Shown in pieces: positions 12,241 through 24,300 of a stretch of 64,000 nucleotides of DNA. The stretch is from Ancistrus triradiatus. Its lineage: Eukaryota; Chordata; Actinopteri; Siluriformes; Loricariidae. The translations under genes were made by a program, and so were the position numbers. The stretch is from assembly GCA_025084515.1 (NCBI GenBank), contig JAJAGP010000019.1, forward strand, positions 970,001-1,034,000. The letters run 5' to 3'. The notes under the pieces are model-generated. The model had not been told where the DNA came from and made no database searches. It saw nothing but the letters and a program-made list of their open reading frames with translations. Position 1 is the first letter of the stretch, and the number at the start of each line of letters is the position of its first letter.

Positions 12241-13297
12241 AAACAGAAAAGCAATATCACAATATTCTTAACCTTAATTTGTTGGTTTGTATTTCCTGTT
12301 TTTTATGCAATTTAGTTATCTCACTATTTGTAGATGCCATTTTGGGATGTTCATTTCCCAATCTCCGACTCCTCTATATAGGTGTGCTTATTCCGGTTGT
12401 CATGGTACAGTGGTAGAGTAAGCACATACTGAGGATCCTGGTTCACACAACATACACTGCTAAAAAAAATAAAGGGAACACTTAAACAACACAATATAAC
12501 TTCTGTGAAATCAAACTGTCCACTTAGGAAGCAACACTGATTGACAATCAATTTCACATGCTGTTGTGCAAATGGAATATACAACAGGTGGAAATTATTG
12601 GCAATTAGCAAGACACACTCAATGAAGGAGTGGTTCTACAGGTGGGGACCACAGACCACTTCTCAGTACCTATGCTTTCTGGCTGATGTTTTGGTCACTT
12701 TTGAATGTTGGTGGTGCTTTCACACTCATAACATGTGGAGCATTTTGGCTTTGATCTTTGAGAACGCTGAGAGAACGCTGACCACTGACGCGAGGATCTG
12801 GCAACCCACACCCATTACCCCTATTGCACACTGGACGCACGCTGTTTTGTAGCTGTTAGCAGCTTATTACCTTTGAAGTATTTTAATTCCCGATCGCATC
12901 TGTATCGTATATAATCGTGTATATATAGTAGTTTTTTACAACATCTTAATCATTTTCTTCTCGTACCGGCGGATTATATATTTTTTGCCGCTAATCGTTA
13001 TTTAGTAACTACAGGTATACCGGCTTGTGTTTGCAGTCATTAGCCATTAGCTAATTACCAGAGTTGGGAAATTTTTTTGCAGTAGTGTGTATTTTTTATA
13101 ACTTTTTTACAGCCTTTTCCCACCTTCTTTTTTTTCTTAGACTTAGTTTTTTGTGACGTTTTGTATTAACTTAGCTTGTATTAACGCTTAAGTCGAGCAT
13201 TGCATTGGACCATCGGCTGCAGCTGAACCATATCTTCAGTCGGCACCCCACAACACCACTCGAAGCTAAGTACCTTTAATTCATTAATTGTACTAAC

Positions 13298-14160
13298 ATG
13301 GCTTCTGCTGTGCTTGTTCCCTGTGCCGAGTATGGCATGTTTAGCTATTCTTCCTCCGTCATTAGTGTAAATTTTACTTGTGATAGGTGTAGGCTTGTAG
13401 CTAGTCTGACGGAGAAGATTGTAGTTTTAGAGGCGCGCATGCAGACATTAGAGAAGTCTAGCTCAGCTATTAGCTTAGCAGATCTGGATGCCAAAGGTGA
13501 AGTTAGAGCCCCCACCCCGGCAGAGCCCTCGCAGCAGGACAAGTGGGTGACTGTTCGGCGACGTAGTCGTAAGGCTAGTCCACGAGAGCACCACTATTTA
13601 CCTGTTCACGTGTCCAACAGGTTTACCCTCCTCAGCGATGCACCCACTGAGCAGCCTGTTGAAAGAGCTTTGGTCATAGGTGACTCTATCTTACGACAGA
13701 TAGAGTTGCTACCCCTTTAGGGACACCAGCAGCTAGAGTTCTCTGTATCCCCGGAGCCAGAATGCCGGACATTGTAACGAGTCTTCGTGAACTCAAGAGC
13801 CGTAGATTCTCTAAGATAGTTATTCATGTAGGGGCTAATGATATACGCCTTTGTCAGTCAGAGGGTACTAAGGCTAATTTTGTAGAGGTGGTTAGAGTGG
13901 CGAAGGCGATGTCCGATGCAGTAGTGTGCTCTGGCCCCATCCCAATGCGGCGAGGTCACCAAGCCTACAGCAGGTTATGGTCGCTGAACTGCTGGCTGTC
14001 CAAGTGGTGCTCTGAAAACAACGTGGGCTATATAGACAACTGGACAGCCTTTGAGGGTAAGCCTGCCCTTTAGGATGGGACAGTGGTCCATCCCACTCAG
14101 GAGGGTTTGCTGCTCTCATCTCCTGCAACATTGCCCATAGTCTTATGGCCCCGATTTGGT
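13298..14160 (+). pseudogene. L2-like ORF1 with SGNH-hydrolase (esterase) domain
   Basis: Starts MASAVLVPCAEYG. A CDRCRLVASLTEK segment is followed by a likely coiled coil (EKIVVLEARMQTLEKS). The esterase-like domain has the three SGNH landmarks: GDSILRQ (catalytic Ser block), HVGANDIR (GxND block, after a frameshift near 13720) and DGTVVHPT (the D..H block, after an in-frame TAG at 14071). ORF1 esterases are known in L2/CR1 LINEs, where they are thought to help the retrotransposon particle. One frameshift and one stop disrupt this copy. Confidence 0.8.
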
Positions 14161-14249
14161 TGGGGGCTGACTATCCAGAAGAGCAGGGGTCAGGCAAGCA
14201 GACAGACCGGCTTAACCAAAATGTCTGCTGGTAGCCATGCACCATCACC

Positions 14250-17049
14250 CAGAACCCACATTATTGAAACTGTGTCTGTTACCCTATCTGCCCTAAACGT
14301 AAACGCTCCTCAAAAAGTTCTGGGAGGCGTAGCCACAATTTTTGACAAAGAGCTAGGTTGTTACAAATATAAATCCCATCCCATTACAAGGCTAATTCTT
14401 TTTGAAAATAACTGATTCTCATGTGACTGATTCCTGCTTGCTACTGTCAACAGGACAGTTTTAATTGTAGGTGATTTCAATATTCACTTTGAACAATGAA
14501 CAGGATCCACTTAGAATTGCTTTCGAGTCCATCTTAGAATCCATGGGTATCACTCAGAATGTTGATGGGACCAACCCACCGCTGTAATCATAACTTTAGA
14601 TCTAATATTAACATTTGGTATCAATATAGATAACCTTGATGTTTTCCCGCCAAGTGATTCGATTTCAGATCACTATCTTTTAGTATTTGAGCTATCTCTA
14701 ATAAATAAAAAATCCTTCTGCCTCGTTATCACACCAAGCGCACTATCACATTCTGCTACTACAGCTGCGTTAAAAAAAAAACCTACCAGACTTGAAATTT
14801 AATACACCTACGGAGATCAATCATCTTGAGTGTGTAAATGACCAATTAGAATGTGTGCTTTGCTCACCCCTGGACATGATTGCTCCTGTTAGGGTCAAAC
14901 GCTCATTAGGGAAAAAAGGCTAGCACCATGGTATAATGACCACACTCGTACCTTAAAGCAAAGAACCACAGCATCTAGAGCGCAAGTGGATACATATTAA
15001 ATTGGAGGTATTTAAGATTGCTTGGAGGGATAGCATGGCAGAGTATAAGCATTGCCCTTACTAAAGCTAAAGCTGCATACTTCTCCTCAATCATTAAGAG
15101 AAAAATAAGAATAATCCAAGAATTTCTCTTTAAATACAGTTTCCAAATGAACAAAAAAACCCACAGAAAGTGATTCTCCCGTTCTGTGTAATTTTTAACC
15201 AGTAATGATTTCATGACTTTCTTTTAATGATAAGATAGAAAACATTAGGCATAAAACTCATGCTCATCACATCACCAAACTATTCAGCCACCTTCCAGAT
15301 GCAGCACTAGTGAAAGACATTCTGTTCAAATTAGCTGTACATCAAGAGTAGAATCTTTTACCTCAATTACTAATACTGAACTATCCGCACTGATCAAGCT
15401 CGTCTAAGTCATCAACCATGTTTATTAGAATCCAATTTCCTACACGTCTACTCAAACAAGTATTACCTAGTGTTCTAGAGCCAGTGTTAGCTATTTTAAA
15501 TTCATCCCTTACCTTAGGTTATGTGCCCAAATCCTTTAAGTCTGCCGTTATCAAAACACTGATTAAAAAAGCCCAATCTTGACCTTGTGTGATATCTAAT
15601 TATATAGACCAATTTCAAATCTACCGTTTCTGTCCAAAATCTTAGAAAAAGCCGTCTATCAGCAGCTCTACAGTTTACCTCCAAAGGAATGAAATTTTAT
15701 GAAACATTTCAGTCTGGCTTCAGACCCCCATCATAAGTACTGAAACAGCATTAAATTAGGGTGCTAAATGATTTATTAATGCTCTCAGAATAAAATTGTG
15801 TTCTTCTTTTCTTGTTCTGTTAGATTTTTAAGTGCAGCATTTGACACTATAGATTATGATGTTTTACTACTAACAGACTAGAAAATACTGTAGGTATTAA
15901 GGGATTACCACTTTCTTGGTTTAAGTCCTACTTAACCGACCCGGGTCGGTACCAGTTTGTTTCATATAAATAATTAAGTCTAAGCTCTCAAAAGTGAAGC
16001 TTTTGTAACCTCTCCCTGTCGTCCGTCCTTTCTTGGCTTTTACGTACCGACCGGTACCAGTTGTTTTCATATAAATAATCTAAGGTCAAGCTCTCAAAAG
16101 TGAAGTATGGCGTGCCTCAGGGGTCAGTGCTTGGCCCGCTTTTATTCTCTCTGTACATGCTGCCACTAGGCTCAGTTATTCGTAAACATGGCATTAGTTT
16201 CCACTGCTATGCAGATGATACACAGTTGTACATATCAGCTAAACCTAATGACAGCCTTACAATCAACAAAATTGAGGACTGTGTAAAGGAAATAAAAGAT
16301 TGGATGTTATTTAATTTTCTCTTACTTAACTCAGATAAAACTGAGGTTCTATTAGTGGGACCCAAGGCTGTGAGAGACTTGTTGGCTACATCTATCCTAA
16401 ACCTAGATGGCGGTCCAGTACTGCCCAGTCCGTCTGTAAAAAACTTAGGGGTTACATTTGATTCAGATCTCTCCTTTGATGTGCACATTAGCAGCATCAC
16501 TTGAATTGTTTTCTTTCAATTACGTAATATCGCTAAACTTAGAAATATCCTCTCTTTTAATGATGCAGAGAAACTTGTTCATGCATTTATAACCTCAAGG
16601 TTGGATTACTGAACGCCTTACTTACTGGATGCTCTAGTAAATCTATAAATAAACTTCAGTTAGTTCAGAATGCAGCTGCCCAAGTGCTAACTCGAACTAG
16701 AAAATTTGATCATATCACTCTTGTTCTATCATCACTACACTGGTTGCCAGTCAAATTCCGCATTGATTATAAAATACTTCTTATAACTTATAAAGCTCTA
16801 CATGGCCTGGCCTCACATTATCTGAGTGAACTCTTAGAGTTTTACAATCCAACTCGTCTACTTTGTTCGCAGGCTACAGGACTTCTTTTAGTTCCTAGAA
16901 TTAAAAAAGTCACAGCAGGGGGAAAGGCTTTCTCATACATGGCCCCCCAACTATGGAATAAACTTCCCACTTTAGCTCGAGATTCAGACACTCTCCAAAG
17001 TTATAAGTCTAGGCTAATGACATACCTATTTGCACAGGCTTTTGACTAG
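14250..17049 (+). pseudogene. L2-like ORF2 (endonuclease + reverse transcriptase)
   Basis: The endonuclease half is broken but shows VGDFNIHFE, LDLILTFG and PPSDSISDH, the AP-endonuclease motifs. The RT half is best preserved at 16100-16504: GVPQGSVLGPLLFSLY (block B), CYADDTQLYIS (catalytic YADD, about 16200) and VKNLGVTFDSDLSF. The C-terminal part at 16684-17049 has LHWLPVKFRIDYKILL and FSYMAPQLWNKLPT. Multiple frameshifts lie between these blocks. A local duplication at 15945-16105 breaks the RT. Confidence 0.88.
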
Positions 17050-17881
17050 ATTTAGACTGGGATGCATGGCTTGGGTCACTAGGGCCGGAGTCTGGAGTCA
17101 TGTCTGGCCTGCCTGCCTTGTCCGTTAGCCGGGAGTGTCGAGTGGATGGTCTGGCTAAACTGGGCTTCTGTCCTCGTGATCTTGACTCGTGCATCCTTGC
17201 CTTAGAATAAGGGCAGAGCTGGGGGTTCATAGTCAAAGAGGTTATGGTGATCACAGACGTTGGGTTGCTGTCTTCTGCCTCCCGTGGGGTTGCCAGTGTC
17301 TCATGTGATCCCTCTTGGCTTTCTTGGCCTCTTTCTAGCTATGCTGCTATAGCTAATGCTGCCGGGGTCTCATGCTAGCACATGGCATTAGTGATTGACA
17401 TGCCATCAGTGATTGTTAATAGACACTGTGCTCTTAATCAATAACTAATTACATTTTCTGTTTTCTCTCCGAGCTGTGTTCCGGTACCAGTTCCTGCCCC
17501 ACACATGATGTTCATCCACTGCAGCTTCACTCAAGCTGCTTCCGTCATCAGCTCCAGCCTCATCATACCCGGGCCACTTAATGCCGATGTGCATACTTCA
17601 CATTTTATTTGAACTATGGCTCTATGACTTTAGTTTCATTCTTAGATTTATCATCTACGCCACCCAAGAAGGTTGGGTCCCTTTTTGAGTCTTGGTCCTC
17701 CCAATGTTTCTTCCTATAACACTTAGGGAGTTTTTCCTTGCCACTGTCGCCCTAGGCTTGCTCAATTTGGGATTGGACGTAGTTATTAGGAGATAATCTA
17801 AACTTGTAAAGTTGCTTTGAGACAATGCTCCATTGTAAAAAGCACTATATAAATAGATCTGACTTGACTTGACTTGACTCA
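17050..17881 (+). repeat. L2-like LINE 3' tail (copy 1)
   Basis: Non-coding tail with GCTGCTTCCGTCATCAGCTC, TTCCTTGCCACTGTCGCCCT and AGTTGCTTTGAGACAATGCT, ending ACTATATAAATAGATCTGAC and repeated TTGAC units. The same tail recurs at 55866-56178 (+) and 58163-58917 (-). Confidence 0.9.
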
Positions 17882-18858
17882 TCCTTGATGGCACAGCAAT
17901 GCGAGCTGTGGCAAGAAGGTTTGCTGTGTCTGTCAGCGTAATGTCCAGAGGCTGGAGGCGCTACCAGGAGACAGGCCAGTACACCAGGAGACGTGGAGGA
18001 GGCCGTAGGAGGGCAACAACATAGCAGCAGGACCGCTACCTCCGCCTTTGTGAAAGGAGGAACAGGAAGAGCACTGGCAGAGCATTGCAAAATTACCTCC
18101 AACAGGCCACAAATGTGCATGTGTCTGCACAAACGGTTAGAAACTGACTCCATGAGGATGGTATGCGGGCCTGACGTCCACAGATGGGGGTTGTCCTCAC
18201 AGCCCAACACCGTGCAGGACGCTTGGCATTTACCAGAGAACACCAGGATTAGCAAATTCGCCACTGGCCCCCTTTGCTCTTCACAGATGAAAGCAGGTTC
18301 ACACTGAGAACATGTGACAGACATGACAGAGTCTGGAGACGCCGTGGAGAGCGATCTGCTGCCTGCAACATTCTTCAGCATGACCGGTTTGGCAGTGGGT
18401 CAGTAATGGTGTGGGGTGGCATTTCTTTGGAGGGCCGCACAGCCCTCCATGTGCTCGCCAGAGGTAGCCTGACTGCCATTAGGTACCGAGATGAGATCCT
18501 CAGACCCCTTGTGAGACCATATGCTGGTGCGGTTGGCCCTTGGCTCCTCCTAATGCAGGACAATGCTAGACCTCATGTGGCTGGAGTGTGTCAGCAGTTC
18601 CTGCAAGATGAAGGCATTGAAGCTATGGACTGGCCCGCCCGTTCCCCAGACCTGAATCCGATTGAGCACATCTGGGACATCATGTCTTGCTTCATCCACC
18701 AACGTCACGTTGCACCACAAACTGTCCCGGTGTTGGCGGATGCTTTAGTCCAGGTCTGGGAGTAGATCCCTCAGGAGACCCTCTGCCGCCTCATCAGGAG
18801 CATGCCCAGGCATTGTAGGGAGCTCATGCAGGCACGTAGAGGCCACACACAATACTGA
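17882..18858 (+). pseudogene. Tc1-like transposase pseudogene (family D, DD34E)
   Basis: The N-terminal part (17882-18270) is frameshifted but shows AMRAVARRFAVSVS and RRGGGRRRATT-type DNA-binding sequence. The catalytic part at 18274-18765 is open. It has FTDESRF (first Asp), FGSGSVMVWGGI, QDNARPHV (second Asp) and SPDLNPIEHIWD (Glu). Exactly 34 residues separate the second Asp and the Glu, the Tc1 spacing. A TAG at about 18766 cuts off the last 30 residues, which continue IPQETLCRLIRSMPRHCREL to 18858. Inactive because of the broken N-terminus and LINE insertion. Confidence 0.9.
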
Positions 18859-19106
18859 GCCTCATTTTGACTTGTTTTAAGGACATCAAAGTTGGATCAG
18901 CCTGTATTGTGTTTTTCCACTTTAATTTTGTGTGTGACTCCAAATCCAGGCCTCCATTGGTTAATAAATTTGATTTCCATTGATGATTTTTGTGTAATTT
19001 TGTTGTCAGCACATTCAAGTTTGTACAGAACAAAGTATTAAATGAGAATATTTCATTCGTTCAGATCTAGGATGTGTTATTTGAGTGTTCCCTTTTTTGA
19101 GCAGTG

Positions 19107-19412
19107 TGTTTATTGATAAAATATTTTTTATAAATAAAATATTTTACATGTTATTTTATTTTTTTGTAGCTTTAGGATTTGTGCAAAAGAACATAACTGT
19201 TAAAAATTATGATTGACCTTAATGGGATACCATGTTCTTCATTGTATTTCATGTGTATCTGGCAACCCTGCTGTAGGCGGGGGTGCGCCTCTTCGAGCTT
19301 CTGCTCTTTCATAGTGCCACATCTGTCACTTCTGCACATGGATTTACAGCGATGTGTGGGATTGTAAACGTGGTTTTGATGGAATGATTCGTCGACATAT
19401 AAAGGCAAGGAG
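19107..19412. other. Upstream flank of DOCK11-like exon 1
   Basis: About 300 bp between the end of the Tc1 composite and the start codon. It is slightly richer in CpG than its surroundings (19275-19300 and 19385-19520). A transcription start must lie here or further upstream if there is a 5' non-coding exon. I see no convincing core promoter; a TATAAA at 19401 is too close to the ATG to act as its TATA box. Confidence 0.35.
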
Positions 19413-19514
19413 ATGTCGGAAGTACGAAAATTTACCAAAAGGCTAAGTAAACCCGGGACAGCGGCGGAGCTCCGGCAAAGTGTATCGGAGGCTGTCAGGA
19501 CATCTATTGCTGTG
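19413..19514 (+). CDS. dock11: dock11 exon 1 (residues 1-34)
   Basis: MSEVRKFTKRLSKPGTAAEL... ; the ATG has G at -3. The donor is GTGGGT at 19515, leaving phase 0; a GT three bases earlier would also keep frame. The ATG is chosen because DOCK-D proteins begin a few residues before RKFT. Confidence 0.85.
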
Positions 19515-21244
19515 GTGGGTAACCTCGTATACTTCAAAACGTCCTACCTTTTGCGTCTGTTCTGTTCAGTTATCTTAAAACCAACACATGTTTTCTTGTA
19601 ATACTATTTTTGTGTTTCGCGTAATTAATATTCGATTGAGTTTCATTTTGTGTCCCACTGAGTTTCAGCCGCAATTTCCCGCTTGCACCCGGCAGTAAGC
19701 GAGCTGATGCTGCGGATGTAACGTTGCAGCTGCCTCTTTTATGTTTCCGTGCATTTGGTTGAATTAAGGATTCCGAGACAGTCTGGTGAAGATTCGTGGA
19801 TCGTAGCCTAGTTACTGATCCTAATCCTCTCTGATTATTATACTCCACTAGTCTTGAGTGCAGACCACATGGACCATTTGTAGTACCTCCTTTGTGTACA
19901 GAAACAGCATTTGTGCATATCCAGTCTCTCTGTCTTGCTCTCTACTTTCACACCACATGTCTATATTGGGTTTAGTCTTATGAGAGCCACTACGAGCCAT
20001 TTGCTTGAATACTGATTGTAGGCTGTTGTTACTCAGACATGGTTAATTGACACGCATGCAATGGCAGAGAGGTGCAATTTTAACCGTGGTTATAGTGAGA
20101 TCTTGGCTAATGGTGATACAGAAGGGATGTGGAAAAATGGCTGCAGTCTGGATCCTAAGCCTGCAGTTGCTGAGTGATGAATTTAGTCTCTTGTGTTATG
20201 TCTCGGGACAAAACAGCCATCAAGCATTGATCTGTGGTGGTTTTGGAGATGCAAGAGAGCTTCATGAGACATTTTTGTCTGTGCTTTCTCTTAGTAAACA
20301 TGCCATCCAATCTATCCTGCATTTACTTGCCCTAAGTGACTTACAGTTGAGCTAAGCAGTGGAAGCTTAAGGGCCTTGCCCAAGGGCCCAGTAGTGGCAG
20401 CTTGAAAGAGTGGGCTTTGACTTCAGAACCTCTCAATTAGTAAATAGACAGATAAATAGATTATTTATCCTCAAAGGGAAAATTCTGTGTTGCAGCAGCA
20501 ATGTATTATATATAAAGGACAAAGAGTCACATGCAGATAGCACAGTTTGACATCCTCATTACCTTCTGTGAAACAGGATGTTGACCAAAATGGACATTGA
20601 CCTGACATTACCATAACCACATTGTGTTTTTAGGCTACTGTAATCTAAATTTAAAGGGTATTTTTACAAGTGTGTGCAAACCATACATAAATGCATCAGC
20701 GATACTTCTGAAAACATGAATGGAACACTACCATCTACACAGCATCCCTAGTGCCGAAACTGTTGTAAACTGCTAATCTGTTATACACATACACATTTCA
20801 ATTTACAGAAATGCACAACAGTGATACAAAATGCAATGTACTGTTGTACTGCTACAAACCTGACTAGGGGAAAGCTGTAACACTTAAAAGGATGGTATGA
20901 TGGACCTGATACTTTTAAGTAATGAGGTTGCAATGAGGTAAAAGACAGATTTTTATTGCCTATTATCATTTATTATAATTTGTATGACTTTGGTTGTTAA
21001 AGTGAATGGACGTTGATCGAGCCAACCCATAGCTGCAATAAATAAGAACAACACGTTTTTGAAATAATGGCTGTCCTGTTCAGCTCATTCTGAAATCATG
21101 ACATAATACAAAACTTTTTTGTCTGTGTGTATACGAAAGCCGAGGCCAGGCTTGGTGGCTCAGTGGGCAGCACCATCACCTGTCCTCACCTCACAGCAAG
21201 AAGGTCCTGGGTTCATTTTATATGTGTGTGTGTGTGTGTATATA

Positions 21245-21335
<91 letters not shown>

Positions 21336-24300
21336 TGTATCATAGTGGAGCCTTTGATAAGTAATGATAAGTAAATTAATGTTAAAACACTTACATTACC
21401 ATACAGTTGGCCAAAATCATTAATACAAAGCTTATATTATAATAAACTGTTTAAAAATCTCATGTAATTTAGTTAATAATAGATTGAAAGTGAAAAGTGA
21501 AAGCAAAACTCTTACTCTTGATGAACTCTGGGCGCTAGCATAGCTAATTAGCTAACTGCAGTCTGTGGTCTGGAGCATTCAGTTCGTGGTTTGCTTTTGG
21601 TTGGCTCTTATAAACTAACCTCTCTGGGACACATGGAGACTTATTTGCACTAAGAATACAGTGCTGTAGATGTAAAAAGAAAGGTTATTGAACCTTCATC
21701 ACTGTGTACTGAATTGTGACTCGTGAATCGAGTTCCGGCTGAAATGAGTCACGTAACGAGTTTCGCTGTAACCTTGTGTCTGTCATTAAAATGGCAATTG
21801 ATTCTGATAGTAACATTAAATAAACAAAACAATAGCCAAGATATATTGTGTCTATGGCAGGTTTGGAATGTCTTGGCTATCTATGTACACAGACCAAGAC
21901 TCACTGGAAGAAGCTGAATTTCACAAATTGTACAAACCAAAAAACCCTTTGTGTCTCATCCTAACATGTTTTCAGTTTGTGCTGTTCCCAAGGATTGAGA
22001 GAAACAAAGTACCTTCTAATTTAACAAATGCAGCAAAGGTTCACCCTCACATGCTGGCCTCTGGTTCAGAGAAAGGCCATGATGTGTTATTGTGATGTGT
22101 TTATGCAGTACCAAGCAGTTGTCTTTTCCATGTGTGCTAAACCAAGAAACGTCATCTGGAGAAGCAGTTAGCCCTTTTGTCTTGAGACGATCAGATTTTC
22201 TTTAACAGAGATTTAAAAAACTTTACACTAGTGGTTAGTATTTATAGCATAGCTCATAGCTTTACAGATACGGAAGTAAGAGTTGTTCAGTATACGTAAC
22301 CCCGAACCAACGCCCTATATATTCACTGAGTGGTCTGCTGCTAGCTCACACTTCCTCTTCCCGCCGTTCGTGGTTTGACAGTCTGTAATTCAGCTGCCAG
22401 TTCTTTTTCTCTGTTTTGTAGTGGCCTATAGTAGAGATTGTTGGAGTGTAGGTATTCATTTATGCTAAATTTATCTGATGTGGTGCCTTTTTTTTACAGA
22501 AACTAAACTTATGGCTGTAAGTGATGAAGCTGATCGTAGATCAGAGTAAAATGAGTAAAGTTTCCTCAGGGTAGATCTAAGACATTCTGAGAGTGCAGTT
22601 TCAAGGCAGCCAGACTGTAATTTGACCACTGTTGGAAACCCGGGCTGTGGTTTTAGCCTCCTCCATGCACATGTCTGTGACACATGACAGGAAGTTGCTT
22701 AGGTCTTATGAGTGTGTTGATGTGCACATGTGAGAAAATGTTAGAGCTGCTGACGGTACACGTGTGCATACATTTTGTAGCTGTACGTGAAACTCCCCAG
22801 AAAAAAAAACAAAACATATTGTGAGATGTACTAAGCCTGAGATACTTAGTTAAGCCTGAAATGCTTAATTATAAGTAATTAAACAGTGCAACATCAGTTC
22901 TCTACAGATAGAAGCAAGTATAATTAACATTGCTTTAAAGAATACTGGTTTGTTCATTGTGACCATGTCCAAATCATGGTAGTACAAAATGCTATGACAA
23001 ACGCCATCAAAGACTCAGAAAGGAATCTTTGTAAAGGAAGATTTAAATTACAACTAAACCTGTTTAAACATGAAGTGTACACAGATGAGCCAAAACATTA
23101 TGGACCAATTATGGATGTCCAACAACGTTAAGATCGGTGGCACTTGTCAAGTGATCGTCTACAAGAATGCCCGAATCCAGAGTTTCTCAGCAGAACTTTG
23201 TCCAGTACATCAAACACCCTCTACCAGTTTGTCGTCTTCCCACAGTGCATCTGGGTGCCATCACTTCCTCAAGTAAACTTTGTAGGTTCTCAGCACCTCG
23301 GGTGGCAGGATGGTGCAGCATCCCTGGTTTGATCACGGCCTCAGACTCTGCCTGTGTTGGGTTTGCATGTCCTCCATGTGTCCATGTGTTTACTCTGGGT
23401 ACTCTGGTTTCCTCCAAATACATGCGTTAAGATTCTGTACCGGTCACATTTACACTTGCGCAGCACACAGCGGTGACAGCCACAAATTAACAGCACACTT
23501 GCTTTTCATCAGCTGTAATTCAGAATTCAGTTCATTTGTGTACAAAGCTTTAAAGATCAAAAGTATAGATCTAGTATAAAAGTAAACAGACACCGGTTTG
23601 TTTATGACGAGGAAGTGTTAGATTTCAGTTTTGTTTTGAGTGCTACTTAGTCAACAACACTCTCTCTGTATACAGCAAGTTACTAAGGAGGAAATAAGGA
23701 GGGTAAAGAGGGAGTAAGAATTCATTTTTAACACAGCCATATCTTCAACGTGGAAGCTCTTCAGAGCGTGCTATTTGCAATACATGCATAGCGAAAATAA
23801 GCCATGGAGGAGCAACTCCAAAAACATTCAGAAAAACAAATTTAATACGACATTTAAAACAGAATTATCCCACTGAATATGCTCACAAACTCACAAAGGC
23901 AAAGAAGTTAAAGCTAAAGCTAGCACAGAGCCAGGCACAAGCCAACAGCCCCTGCTGTCTTTCTTTTGCAATGAAGAAGTTTCCATTGAAAGTTGAACAC
24001 AATTGTGTTCTGTAATGCGGGAATATATCATTCTTAGACGGAAAGAAAATCGCAATTGTCTACAGTTGGAATCGGCCATATGAATGGCTGAATCAATCAT
24101 GTGTTGAAATTATTGGAACCAGCCTCTAAAATTTTCGGAGACTTATGCCTCTGTTGGTTTTACCAAACAGGATAGCTTTCTTTGAACTTGTACACTGATG
24201 AACTCTGGACACCAACATCCTGTCTCCAGATAGACCACTGTCAGTCCATCAACATAGCTGGTCAAGAGCATCCCAGAAGCCTTGCCATTTCAGAGATGTT

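Larger units (their letters stand above)
12735..17881 (+). mobile_element. Near full-length L2-like LINE nested in Tc1 family D
   Basis: Contains in order a 5' region, ORF1 with an esterase-like domain, ORF2 with endonuclease and reverse transcriptase, and a 3' UTR ending in a short tandem (GACTT)n-type run at about 17857-17880. A short 3' repeat instead of poly(A) is typical of L2/CR1-group LINEs. The exact 5' junction is uncertain (12730-12800). All ORFs carry frameshifts or stops, so the copy is inactive. Confidence 0.85.
12455..19106 (+). mobile_element. Tc1-like transposon (family D) split by a nested LINE
   Basis: The left terminus at 12455 (CACTGCTAAAAAAAATAAAG, then GGGAACACTTAAA) and the right terminus at 19106 (reverse complement CACTGCTCAAAAAAGGGAAC) are inverted repeats of one family. 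TA precedes the left end; the right flank has TG, probably a decayed TA. The 5' part (12455 to about 12735) and the transposase part (17882-18858) are separated by about 5.1 kb of L2-like LINE. The intact transposon would be about 1.5 kb. About 50-60 bp of transposon seem missing at the join, judged from the gap in the expected 5' coding region. Confidence 0.85.
19515..21145 (+). other. Start of intron 1, no gene
   Basis: Intronic. Holds the family A repeat and LINE-tail-like piece noted separately near 20317-20520; otherwise nothing recognised. Confidence 0.4.

Noticed and set aside
12399..12450. tRNA-like stretch (GGTACAGTGGTAGAGTA ... GGTTCACAC)
   Set aside because: A- and B-box resemblance only; no cloverleaf could be formed. 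At most a SINE head remnant.
17845..18381. 178-codon minus-strand frame over the Tc1 family D transposase
   Set aside because: Antisense shadow of the transposase on the + strand; no domain signal.
19399..19412. TATAAA 12 bp before the dock11 start codon as a TATA box
   Set aside because: Transcription would begin downstream of the ATG; no other core promoter support.
21119..21364. Frames rich in Tyr-Ile repeats
   Set aside because: Translated TG/TA microsatellite.
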